Positions 32,983 through 43,745 of a stretch of 64,000 bases of DNA are shown here, piece by piece. Position 1 is the stretch's first letter, and each line of letters starts with the position of its first letter. The notes below the pieces were generated by a model. That model was not told the origin of the DNA. It searched no databases and saw nothing but the letters and a program-made list of their open reading frames with translations. A program made the position numbers and the translations under genes. Source of the stretch: Diogma glabrata (Eukaryota; Arthropoda; Insecta; Diptera; Cylindrotomidae); the NCBI GenBank assembly GCA_963693315.1, contig OY856186.1:302752586-302816585 (forward strand). Reading direction: 5' to 3'.

Positions 32983-34284
32983 ACAGGTCGTTCAATAAGT
33001 CCGTAGGATAAGTAAGAAAAAAACAACATTTTGACAAAACTCGATTTTTTTATTCAACATAGTTGCCTTCGAGGGCGATACAACGAGTATAGCGATTTTC
33101 CAACTTTTCTATACCACTTTTATAGTACGATTTCTCTTTCTCGTCAAAATAGGCCTCAGTTTCAGCGATTACTTCATCATTGGACTTAAATTTCTTTCCA
33201 GCAAGCATCCTCTTGAGATCTGAAAACAGGAAAAAGTCGCTGGGGGCTAAATCTGAAGAATATGGTGGGTGGGTAAGCAATTCAAAGCCCAATTCATTCA
33301 ATTTTGCCATCGTTTTCATCGATCTGTGACACGGTGCATTATCTTGGTAAAACAACACTTTTTTCTTTTGCAAATGTGGCCGTTTCTTTGCGATTTCAGC
33401 TCTCAATCGATGCAAAAGTTCACAGTAATACTCGCTGTTGATGGTGGTTCCTTTTTGGAGATAGTCGATGAATATTATTCCGTTCGTATCCCAAAATACA
33501 GACGCCATCACCTTACCAGCCGACTGTTGCGTCTTTGCTCGCTTTGGATTCGATTCGTCGACTGCTGTCCACTCAGCTGACTGTCTTGGATTCTGGTGTG
33601 TAATTGTGAAGCCATGTCTCATCCATTGTCACATATCTACGATAGAATTCCCTTTTATTGCGGTTTAACAGTGCCAAAGACTCCTCCGAAGCATCGATTC
33701 GTTGTTGTTTTTGGTCGACTGTGAGCTCATGCGGCACCCAATTTGCACAGAGCTTTCGCATACCCAAATGTTCATGTAAAATGGTAAAAACACTACCATC
33801 TGCCGAAACACTACCGACCTTTACAATGTCAGCTATTTCGTGCACCTTCAATTTGCGATCGTTCATAACCAATTTGTGGATTTTTTTTATGTTTTCTGGA
33901 ATAACAGCCTCATTTGGGCGTCCACTGCGCTCTGCATCTTTTGTGCTGGTACGACCACATTTAAATTCAGCCATCCACTTCTCTACCATTTGTCTCGATG
34001 GAGCAGAGTTTGGATAATGTTTATCAAGCCATTGTTTGGTTTCCACTGTATTTTTTTTCATCAAAAAGCAATGCTTTATTAAAATTCGAAATTCACTTTT
34101 TTCCATTTTTTTTCAAAAACAAAAGTTGCTTCACACAAAATGCTATAACTCACGAATAAATAGTCAGATTGCTGTCAAATTTATACACGTATCGTTTGAA
34201 GGTTAGTACTAAATAAAAATCATATGGAAAAAATTCTAGTGACGCCATCTATGTGTCATCCTACGGACTTATTGAATGACCTAG
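32983..34284 (-). mobile_element. mariner element, 1302 bp, nearly complete
   Basis: Terminal inverted repeats: the left end has AGGTCGTTCAATAAGTCCGT from 32985, and the right end, read inward on minus, has AGGTCATTCAATAAGTCCGT. TA flanks both sides (32981-32982, 34285-34286). One transposase gene fills the element. It lies 14 bp to the right of CCC-family copy B. It is the youngest-looking transposon in the window. Confidence 0.9.
33050..34106 (-). pseudogene. mariner transposase (DD34D) with one frameshift
   Basis: The first part, 34106 to about 33590, holds the N-terminal helix-turn-helix domains (FRILIKHCFLMKKNTVETKQ, KWMAEFKCGRTST, ERSGRPNEAV) and the first catalytic Asp in VTMDETWLHNYTPESK. 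Immediately after PESK the frame shifts (an indel near 33590). The second part, to 33050, carries QSAEWTAVDESNPKRAK, the second Asp in VLFYQDNAPCHRS and the third in YSSDLAPSDFFLFSDLKRM. The spacing from the second to the third Asp is 34 residues, the mariner DD34D signature. Total length is about 350 residues, as usual for the family. Only the one frameshift was seen. Confidence 0.9.
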
Positions 34285-34286
34285 TA

Positions 34287-36199
34287 GATACGAGTGAAAT
34301 GTTTTGTGAACGAGATATCGCATTAATTAATTTAATCAAGCAAGTAATCCTCCCATAATACCAGAATATAAAACGTATATCTGTGATCTTTCAGTGTTCC
34401 GCCTTTCCGTATTATTTTTTATCAGAGTCTCTCTTACATGCTTTACTCACGTTGGGTTGTTTTGATAATGAACACAAAATCTTTAGAGAAATCCAATTCA
34501 AAATTATTTACCAGCATGGTTTCTTTGAGTATTTAGACATTTTAGTTTATAATTATAATCAACACTTAACATGATAACTTGAGAATATTACATCAGATTA
34601 TATTATAGTTCAATTAAATTGTTTTTATTAACTCTATATATGTCATTTCAATATTTAATTTCATGGATATATTTACTTGTTCTAAACCATTTTGTTTTAA
34701 TATTCAAAGAATTATTTCCTGTTTCTTATTTTTTGTTCGTTAATCAAAATTAACTAATACCCCATTTACACGACTCACTTTGCATTATCATCTAAATTGA
34801 AACCGTGTAAACGCAAAGTGATGTTTAATTTTTTATTTATACAAATATTTTCATATTTATTTTATATGTAAAATTTTTTAAATTTTGTATAAAAATAATA
34901 ATTTTAACTAGTAATTTGTAAATGAAAAATTTTATCGCTATTCTGAAGTGATGTAAAAAACAAGATTCAAATGATGTAAACGAAATCATTTTCCTTTTTC
35001 TGTTGCTAATTGTAAGTAACTCATCCAGTGAACCGTGTAATTGCGACTTCACTTGAAATAAAAAGAAACAATTAAAAAGTCATACAAGAAACCACATTTG
35101 CTGTCAATTTTACTTTATTACCATATTCTATAACCAATAAAAAAAAACAACAACAAACACAATACGTAATAATAGTAATATAACATAAATAATAAATAAT
35201 ATAATAAAACTTGTAAAAAAATACTAATATTTTTTTTCAAATTCACACGAATTAAATAATATGTTGTTCAACGTCCAAGTAAATGTAGTTCTTTTGTAGT
35301 TTTTATAATTTGTAAATATAATAAGTTCAACGATCTTTTCTCCTTCTATTGTGGATTGAAATCAACGATGCTGTAATATTTAATTTTATAGTTTTACAAA
35401 GTTTGATCACGTGCGTACAAACTATTATATTTATAATATTTTAAATGAAATAATATTTTGTTAAATTATAAATTGAAAACGCAAAATAATGTTTGATTGC
35501 TAGATATTTAGAATTAATGAATAGCGATGACTTTTGGTTATATTTGTTTGATTTTGAATTTTTTATCGGTCGACGTAATATCATTATGAGACCAAAAACT
35601 TTGCTTTTCTGTTTTTAAACATACGAAATGTAAATTGTAAATACAAAGTGATTACAAACTGTTAACATCATTACCATCTGCTGAGTATGTTTCTTTTATT
35701 GTTTTTTTTTTGTTTTCTTTTTAAATAAAATTTGTTTCTTAATATGATTTGACATAATTTTTAAAAAGCTGGTATGGTTTTCCGACATGACAATTTTAAA
35801 TAGAATAAATTTTGGTTACGTTTATTAACCCTCAAGTTTAAATTTTTTGTCGATTAAAAAAAACAAATTCTGTAAATTGCACCCTTGTTGTATTATCATT
35901 CATTGATGCAAACTAAAATATACAGACCATATACTACTGTATTCTAAAGGTGAAGGGCTAATATCTGTAAACATAATAATGTTATAACCGTGATGTTGTT
36001 AAAAAAGTTGGAATAATCGTTAATAAATTAATTATTCAAGATTGATTTCGTGGATAACTAGAACTGTATGAAATATTATACTGACACTTATGAAAAACAC
36101 TTGGTATTACATACAACTGCATAAAAGTTCAAAGTTTCGAGCTGAAAAATTTCAACTTAAAAAAGTTTGTCATTTCTCATTTTTCAGGTTTTTGTTTGT
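34287..36199. other. Intron 2, AT-rich, no gene
   Basis: No coding region could be supported. 34750-35050 has the words TTTACACGACTCACTTTGC and GTGAACCGTGTAATTGCGAC in opposite orientations and may be a decayed MITE. Confidence 0.4.
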
Positions 36200-36430
36200 T
36201 GAATCCCACCACTCGACTAAATAGCTTTGAATATCCCCAGATACTATATGTTGCCCGTTTTCTTTTACTATACATTCAGAATGATTAATTACCGATCAGA
36301 TCTTAAAACACACATTCTGAATAATGTATAGGAGAAGTGATCTCCGTCGGTAATCGAAACCGGCACTCTTGAGTTGCAAGACACAAACTACTAAAAAGTG
36401 TTACACGGTATTACCGTAACGGTAATGAAT
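36200..36430 (-). repeat. SINE-like dispersed repeat (uninterrupted copy)
   Basis: 36208-36345 matches 655-769. It continues into a reverse-strand tRNA-like stretch at 36345-36410 (GGTTTCGATTACCG as box B). It shows the state of the repeat without the hAT insertion seen at 778-3142. Confidence 0.55.
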
Positions 36431-36639
36431 ATGCAAAATCACCGACTTTTTTAATTCTGTCATGTGCTGTGAAAGTTGTGAGTAAAAGAATATGTTTAAT
36501 AGTCAGAAATGTTAAGAAGCAAATAACTTATTCAATGTTTTATAAGTAAACGAAATACGCAACTCATGACGTATATCTGCTACAAGGCTTTTGGATACAA
36601 CTGAAGGAAAAATTATTTTGATTTTCTCATGGAATTGAG

Positions 36640-37640
36640 ACTTGAGATTTCGTAGAGTTGATGCATCGACCCAAGTAAAATGCCGATCCGGAATTTCAGA
36701 CGAATTTCCCGTTAGGGTCGGTGTTCACCCACCAAGGGAGCGTCCTCAGCCCAACACTATATTCATGATTGTCTTAAAATTTCTCTTGAACTCAATACAC
36801 GAAGAACTTGAGATTGCTATCGATTTTGCAGATGATTTAGCATTTGGAAGCAATAATCCTGTTTTGCTACAAACTGTTCTCAACAAGTTTGTACGGATCT
36901 TGCACGATAATGGCTTTAGAGTGCGCAGAGTGTGATCAAGACTGAACTTAGCAATACCTGATTTCTACATAAATGGGGAGAAATTATATGTTTGTGAAAA
37001 GCTCAAATATCTTGGTTACTTGATGAATAACCAAACTTCTTGCGATGGTCGTGTAGCTCATCGAGTGAGTGTCGGCTGGCAAAAATGGAAAGAGAACTCG
37101 TCTATTCTGTGCGACAAGAAAATGCCAATGAAACTAAAGGGGAAGCTTTACACAAGAATAATACGCCCAGCATTAACATACTCATCTCAATGTTGGACAA
37201 CATACAAGGCTCATGAAGACAAGATGACTGCTACTGAAATGAAAATGCTAAGAATTTTGGCGGGTGTGATGTGACTAAATTGGATCGCATTAAAAGTATC
37301 AAAATTTAAGGCAGTCTTCATGTCAAAACTCCTATATGTGAGAAGATCAGAATTAATTGGTATTGTCACGCGAAAAGAAGACCAAGAGATAAACCAGTTC
37401 AAATGGCAATGGCGACTCACATCGAACCAGCAATCAGCATATGTCAAAAACAGCAGCAACAAATTGACCTCAGCGATGAAATTATCCTAAACCGAAACAC
37501 ATGTAGAATGACGCTGAGAAGAAACCACCAACCTCACCGGTGAAGCAGCAGCGAAACCTAATAGTGAGATTTTTAATGTAATATTAGTTCCATTATACTA
37601 AATACAAGGCAAGGAAGAAGAGGAAGATGGATTTGAAAGA
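36640..37640 (+). pseudogene. RTE-like LINE, C-terminal half of ORF2
   Basis: 36690-36770 reads ISDEFPVRVGVHPPRERPQP (the RT motif FPVxVGVHQGSVLSP, damaged), then IAIDFADDLAFGSNN, which carries the catalytic Asp pair in the usual FADD context. 36975-37270 gives LKYLGYLMNN, KMPMKLKGKLYTRIIRPALT, CWTTYKAHEDKM and ATEMKMLRILAGV, which are strongly typical of RTE-type endonuclease-reverse transcriptases. The tail to about 37640 ends in AAGGAAGAAGAGGAAGATGG. The 5' half is missing and there are frameshifts and stops. Confidence 0.85.
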
Positions 37641-38529
37641 ATTAATAAAGGCTTTAATCCACTTAGTGTAAGTTTTTAGACAAAAGCGTATGTTCTTTAA
37701 TTTAATTCTAAATCACTTTTAAGTGATGGTAGTTGTTTTGCAGCTTTATCCAAAGAGTAGAAGTAGAAAATAAAAAAATCACTATGATTGATCACAATGC
37801 GCTTTTTGTAAATATAAATTCAGCTGATTAACTATCGAAAACTTTAGTGATAGTTTATGCAATTGCAATTCCGTCCGTGTGTTTATGCGATTGGAATCCT
37901 GTCCGAGCTATGATGGGTCAAAAGGTGTGTGTCTGGACATCATGATATCTCAGAAACTACTTGACGTATTGGACCGCCTTCAGTAAACTGTTATGTTAGG
38001 TCAATAAATGCTATGAACTTGAAAGAGCTGCAGGTCAATTGTGACCCGAAAAACGAGGGGTTCAAAAATTTGTGTGTTGTTTGTGTACAAAATATCTCAG
38101 AAACTACTTGACCTATTGACCCAAAATTCGGTATATAGGTATCAGACCAATATCTTTTTTTTTCTTTCTTGTGATATTTTGTTATATTCAGAGATAGCAT
38201 TTGTCGTAGCTTTCGATAGTTTCGTATCACGTTTATACCGTTATAGTTCTAAAAACTATCAACCCATATGTTACTTATACAAATTGTTAATTCTTTTCAC
38301 TGAACTAAACAGTCTATATTTTAAGTTTTATTCTGCATGACAATTTCGTTAGTCTTATTATATCACAGATAAAAGAATATTGTACCAAAATGAGAGAGCA
38401 GTTATTAGATTACGTTCCCGATATTAGTTAGACACAATCTGTTACCTAGGGCCGGGATTCGTTGCTATTATTCTTTATCCGTTTCCAAAGAACCTTGTAT
38501 AATAAGACATTTCCAATATAAGTAAAAAT
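37641..38529. other. Intron 2, no gene; a duplicated word
   Basis: TATCTCAGAAACTACTTGAC occurs at about 37949 and 38092, with related flanks (GTCAAAAGGTGTGTGT / AAAAATTTGTGTGTTG). It suggests a repeat with a period of about 143 bp. Nothing else was recognised. Confidence 0.4.
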
Positions 38530-39440
38530 GTAAATGAATGCTGAATGGCGCATAATTATAATTAATCATGAAATACTTGATCGATCATTGCAAGATTTGC
38601 GTGGAAACATCAGGTAATTTGGGAATGGATTAATATTGCTTGCGTGTGATTTCAGGCAAACATTACCAGTGAGTAGTTTCTCGATCAACACCAGCAAATT
38701 AAATAAATGCTTGCCTAAAATACTCTACTTTGTGGCGACTCATAAAGAGGTTTAATTCAACTACAATGCGTGTCTAGCTTCAAAAAGATCGATCAGCTGA
38801 GATATGCTCTCATTAATTGCTAAAAATTCGTAACGGAAGGTGCCGGGTGATCAAACTTTAGGACGAATTTTATTACCTTAAAACTTTTGCTATTTAGTGT
38901 AGTCAAAAGAAGAATTAATTGAAAAACTATTGCTCAGTATTTAAACCAATCACGGTAGGCTGAGTGAACGAACTATTCTAGTGGTTAAAAAGAAAGACGT
39001 CAACGAAATTAACAATATTATTCAGTTTGATATTCAAAGCGACCCAGCCAAAATCCATAAACACTATTGTTGAAGCAGATGAAGTGGTAATTATCCAACG
39101 AGATTTTTGAATTCACTCCATCTATCAGGGGATGCCAACGCATGTACTGCAATTTAAAATCAGTGTGCCAATGTTGCAAAATATCAACCAGCCAAAATTT
39201 TGCAACGAAACGTGATGCGACATGCAAAAATTAATGAACAAAGGACTAGGAGCAACAATCTTGACATGACCGATCTTTCAAAGGTAAGTTGTCCTCATTC
39301 CTCGCTTTCCAATAATTACAACGGCTATGCCATTCCAATTTAGCAGATTGCAATACACAAATCGATTGGCATTTGCATTTACTATCAATACAGCTTATTG
39401 TCAATCATTATAGATTTGCGGTTTAGATATATGGATTACT
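38530..39440 (+). pseudogene. Helitron (PIF1-type) helicase relic
   Basis: Reading across frameshifts on +: NEC-MAH and LDRSLQDLRGNIR (38585), FGNGLILLACDFRQTLPV (helicase motif with DFRQ, 38620-38665), SERTILV...KDVNEINNIIQ (38965-39025), YPTRFLNSLHLSG, VLQFKISVPMLQNINQPKFC (39145-39205), MNKGLGATILT, and PFQFSRLQYTNRLAFAFTIN (39335-39390). The last replaces the family's RLAFAMTINKxQGQ, where the motif VI region lies. The order and spacing match the C-terminal helicase of Helitron Rep/Hel proteins. Many stops make it dead. No Helitron 3' hairpin with CTAG was found downstream. Confidence 0.85.
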
Positions 39441-39903
39441 TCCTAATTATAAAAAACCAATCCCATAGAATTTTACACAATGGCACCTTAAATGTTTAAG
39501 TTTCTGAGCAATGATAGTCTGGGCAAGGTTGGCATGATATATATCAATGATATATATCCGATATATATCATTGATATATATCACGATATTTATTCCCTGA
39601 TATATATCATATTTATAAAAAAATAAATAATTAATTATTCCTATCTTAAAGTTAGAAAATCTGTTAATAGTCGCAGCACTGCTTGCAAAACGCATGCCAA
39701 ATCGAGGTAGCCTGAGGTAGCCATCGAGGTTCAGCTATGCCAAGACCATAAAGCTGACATAGATTCTGACAAAACTAATCTTATGACAAACATTGTAATG
39801 AATGCTAAACATATGCCTTGTTATCCAAAGACAAAAGCAGTCGCTTTAGACAGATTCAAAGAGATAAAACAACTATTGCCGTTGTAGTTGAAATTTCGCA
39901 TAA

Positions 39904-40702
39904 CCTATACAAGGTTGTACAACTGGTTCAGTAATGGTCCAGTAATGGAAACCAGTAACGCAGCAATGGCAGAGTACTGGCAACCGTGCCTTGGCCATTA
40001 ACAATTATTCTGGATGATAACTTAGGGCAATAATCGGCTGCCATTCAAAGGTCAGAGAAAAACACAGCAATGGCCCATACAAGGTTGAATAGTGGGGCCA
40101 GTATTGCAGCAATGGCCCATGGTATCATAGGCAAATTTAAATAAATTAAATACAAATGGATTTCATAATTTAAAATAAAATAAAAATGTCTAATGAAAAA
40201 CATTATAAACTTATACCAACCTTCTCAATATTACCATAGTCTTTTAGTTGAGAAGCGAATAGTAACTATAGATAAAAAATTTTCAAATATGTATTTCTAA
40301 AATGAGTTTTAGCCTAGTAAATTTTAACCAACTGACATCGATCGGCCAATTCATGACTGTAGTACTGCCCTAATAACAATAGCCAATTAATGTTAGCCAT
40401 TAACGAGCTATTGCTTGGCCGTTTAAACTAAAGTGTACTGGTTATTTTCTATAAACCTAATATCGGCCGATTTATGGTTCCAGTAATGGCCCAATAACAA
40501 TAGCCAAGTATTGTTTACCATTAATTGGCCAGTTCTTGGCCATTTAAAGGTAACTATATACTGACTCTATTCTGTAAAGTGTAAACCATAGATCGGTCGA
40601 AGAATGTTTCTAGTACTGGCCCAATAACAATAGCAAAGTACTGTTTACCATTAATGGGCCAGTGCTCGACCGTATTTAAGGGTCAGGCAAATCCTGCTTG
40701 GG
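39904..40702 (+). repeat. CCC-family mobile repeat, copy C (799 bp)
   Basis: It starts CCTATACAAGGTTGTACAAC and ends AATCCTGCTTGGG. AA lies at 39902-39903 and 40703-40704. It interrupts the ORF relic: the empty site at about 21080-21110 (minus) reads GCATAAACTGCAAGTCG, while here GCATAA|element|AAACTGGAAGTCG. Confidence 0.85.
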
Positions 40703-40975
40703 AAACTGGAAGTCGATCTTAAACTAGAGCAGCCTTTCGAAGTTAAGAAGCTTTATCGAAGAAGATTTATGCTTGGCCATCGATTTTTAGGTAAGTAAAC
40801 GTTACAACAACCACCAAAGAGAAGAAGCATATATTTTCTTAATTATATATAACTATTTCAGTCTTCATTCCATTTGTAATGGCGCTTTTAACTGAATCTA
40901 CACCATTTTCATAATAAGTATTTCATTCTTAGTGCAGAAATACACCACCAATGGTGTGGTGGAATGGAATGACTA

Positions 40976-41966
40976 CCCAAGCAGGGGACTCCAAAATTTG
41001 AAAACGACCAAGCACTAGTCCATTAATAGTTAACAGGACTTGACTTTTGTTATTAGGCCAGTACTAAAACCATTCATACGCCGATCTATGGTTAACAAAA
41101 AATAGCCAGTATTTAGTTACCTTTGAATGGTTAAGCACTAGCCCATGAATGGTAAACAATACATGGTTATTGTTTTGTTATTGGGCCATTGCTGGAACCA
41201 TGAACCATCCGATCTACGGTTTATAGAAAATTACCAGTTTACTTTAAATGCCTAAGTAATGGCACGTTAATAGTTAACATCAATTGGCTATTCTTATTGA
41301 ACCAGTACTGGACCATAAATTGACCGATCTTTGTCATTTGGTTAAAATACGCTAGAGTGTTATCCATTTTAGACATATACTTATAGTTTGAAAAATTTCA
41401 CCTATAGTTTAATTATCGCATCTCTGCTGAAAGACTGATATGTTATGTTAAAATTGGTATAAGTTTTAAATTTTTTTTCTCAGAACACTTTTACTTTATT
41501 TTATTTATTTTGTATTGAATTTATTAAAATTTACGTATGATATTTTATTTTTAATATGACCCTGCCATTGTTGCCAGTATTCGGTCATTGCTGCAATACT
41601 GGTTATCATTATTGGTCTGTTACTGGGTCAGTTGTACACCCTTGTATGGACCATTGCTGTTTTTCTCTCCGGCAAATAAATGGCAGTCATTTATTGTCTG
41701 AAGTTATCAACAAGTAAAATTATGTTAATGATCGAACCATAGTTGCCAGTACCCGGCCATTGTTGAATTACTGGTCGCCAGTAATTGACCATTACTGGAC
41801 CAGTTGTATAACCTTATATGGGCATGGCAGCTATTTATTATTCGAAGTTATCATACAGTTACATGATGTTTATGGTCCAGTTATGGTTACCAGAACTCTA
41901 TCATTGCTGCATTGCTGGTCGCCAGCAATGGACCATTACTGGACCAGTTGTACAATCTTGTATAGG
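40976..41966 (-). repeat. CCC-family mobile repeat, copy D (991 bp)
   Basis: On the minus strand it starts CCTATACAAGATTGTACAAC and ends CCCCTGCTTGGG. TA flanks both ends (40974-40975, 41967-41968). Its flanks (GGAATGACTA and TATTGATGATGCAA) match those of copy A. It is the longest copy and contains duplicated blocks near its 5' end (about 41570-41960). Confidence 0.85.
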
Positions 41967-42344
41967 TATTGATGATGCAATTTGGCCAAATAAACAAGCC
42001 AAAGCAAAGCAAGTAAGCGTATTCGTCATATAGACTTGTGCAATTGAAGATAGACGAATAGGCTTGATAAATTGCCGATAAACTCAATTGGAGTTGCCAT
42101 ATTTGAATTTAGTTTATAGGCAAAGAGGTAAGAAACGAGGAAGTGATGCGCTGCACTGAATACAAGTGTGAAAAGGGCCATATATTGAAAAATATTTAAG
42201 ATAAACAACTTATTCAAAAATAAATATCAGAACATGATATATATCGGATATATATCTGATATATATCGGATATTTTGATATTTATATAAATATCATGATA
42301 TTTGCCAACCTTGAGTCTGGGTAAATTATTCTTTCAAACTCATC

Positions 42345-42760
42345 AAAACATCCCGACTAGCAATTTGTTCAGGCATGCCCTTTTATAATCCGGGCCGACT
42401 TCTCAAGATGGACGGGTCTACACCCCAGAAGCACTCGGAACCCAGTTCCGACCAAGGACCATCACAAAAATTTCGACGAATTGTCGCTACAACAACATAA
42501 TCCGGGCCGGATCAGTGTGCAATAAGGTAAGTCCTGATAGATTGCAGCCGACTCTTATAAGAAAATATACCTGATTTAACTATTAGAGTATTCCATACTC
42601 GTCCTGATCCAGATCGGACTGCGAAAACCTTTCTCATCCCTAGTAGTAAATGGCGGATCAGAATCTTTTGTGATTTTCCAATGCCCTATTTGTCCTGATC
42701 TGTCGGCTGTCCTGATTTATGTATTTGTCCTGATCTGTGGACTCGGCTTACCAACATTAA
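42345..42760 (+). repeat. Dispersed repeat (second copy), split by a LINE tail
   Basis: This is the reverse-complement partner of 31425-31800. It is interrupted at 42397-42496. The right part has the repeated word TCCTGATC(TG) at about 42601, 42691 and 42730. Confidence 0.6.
42397..42496 (+). mobile_element. 100-bp LINE 3' tail with 12-bp target duplication
   Basis: ATAATCCGGGCC is duplicated exactly at 42385-42396 and 42497-42508. The insert ends TTGTCGCTACAACAAC, like the LINE tails at 1243, 47655 and 49590. The empty site is seen in the repeat copy at 31.7 kb. Confidence 0.85.
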
Positions 42761-43745
42761 ATAAGTATTTGTAGTTTAATAAATATTTTATTTTTTTATT
42801 TATTTTTAAACGCCGAACGTGAAGGTAACTGGCCTCAGAGTTTGTGGACACTTGCAGCAATGACACCCCTTCAACCCATTGAAACTATGCTCGTTATGTA
42901 ACATATTATATGCGAAGCACGGAACAACTAGACCCCGTTCTTCGTAAAATGCTCCTGAGCGGGGAGCGTGTGGCCCATCATTGTCCCGGGATATGAAATA
43001 GCATATGGACCGAGATGCTAATTGAAACAATATTTTTGTGCTTTGGTAAAAGTCGCGGTGGGATAAAAGGGATAACGTTACAACCAAACACGATGATAAT
43101 CTGGACACTATTATTGCATGTTTGTGATCAGTTATCTACGCAGTTAAAAATAAGCTGAATATGTAATGCAATTTGCTACAAATACAGGTCCTACGGAAGT
43201 TTCCTTTATAAAACAATGCAAAGCTTGCTTTAAAAATAAATTTAATGCGCTTTGCATTAGCAAGTTGTTTTCAAACTTCAAGCGTATAAGCAAGTTGTTT
43301 TCAAACTTCTACCATTAGTATAAAAAATAAATTATGATAGTAGAGTTGTACTAAAGTTTGTGGTTTTGCATTACAATTAGTTTTAATGCAACATTTGCTT
43401 TGCAATTTAATAATAACTTGCTATACATAACCCATATTGCAAAGCTTGTATTAAAAATTGCAGTAACTTTTTCAAATGTGTAAAGATGTACATAGGGCCC
43501 GTATTGGAAACACGAAAGTAAATGTGGATGATGCATTATGCCTTGTAGCAACGACATATAAAAGCATCGATAAAAATTTAAGGAATCACCAAAAAGATTT
43601 AATGTTCCTTTGAGAAAGGTAATTTGCATTTTGTCAAATGACAAGAAACATATGTTGGTATAACAAATGAGTATCTGAGAGCCTATCGACGCACTTGTCC
43701 TACAACTGATGAAACGTAATTTGGAAATATGCAACCCGTCGACTT
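42761..43745. other. Intron 2, no supported gene
   Basis: An open stretch on minus (42806-43108, with CHCCKCPQTLRP) is more GC-rich than its surroundings but not recognised. At 43255-43312 AGCAAGTTGTTTTCAAACTT is repeated with a period of about 28 bp. Confidence 0.35.

Larger units (their letters stand above)
39524..42313 (+). mobile_element. hAT-type element, 2790 bp, 8-bp target duplication
   Basis: AGTCTGGG lies directly at 39516-39523 and 42314-42321. The ends are CAAGGTTGGCA (39524) and, inverted, CAAGGTTGGCAAA (from 42313). Both subterminal parts are packed with GATATATATC/GATATATATCCG repeats (39537-39610 and 42232-42300). Inside are the unrecognised ORF relic (about 39780-39900 and 40705-40975), CCC-family copy C in the forward sense and copy D in the reverse sense. 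No transposase motif was recognised, so it is probably a non-autonomous hAT. It sits just right of the Helitron relic. Confidence 0.85.

Noticed and set aside
39537..39610. Simple TA microsatellite
   Set aside because: The GATATATATC units recur in the matching position at the other end of the hAT element, so they are taken as subterminal repeats of that element.
42806..43108. 100-residue open stretch on the minus strand in a GC-richer patch (CHCCKCPQTLRP)
   Set aside because: No family recognised, no promoter or splice context, and it lies between repeats; reported only as part of the unassigned stretch.
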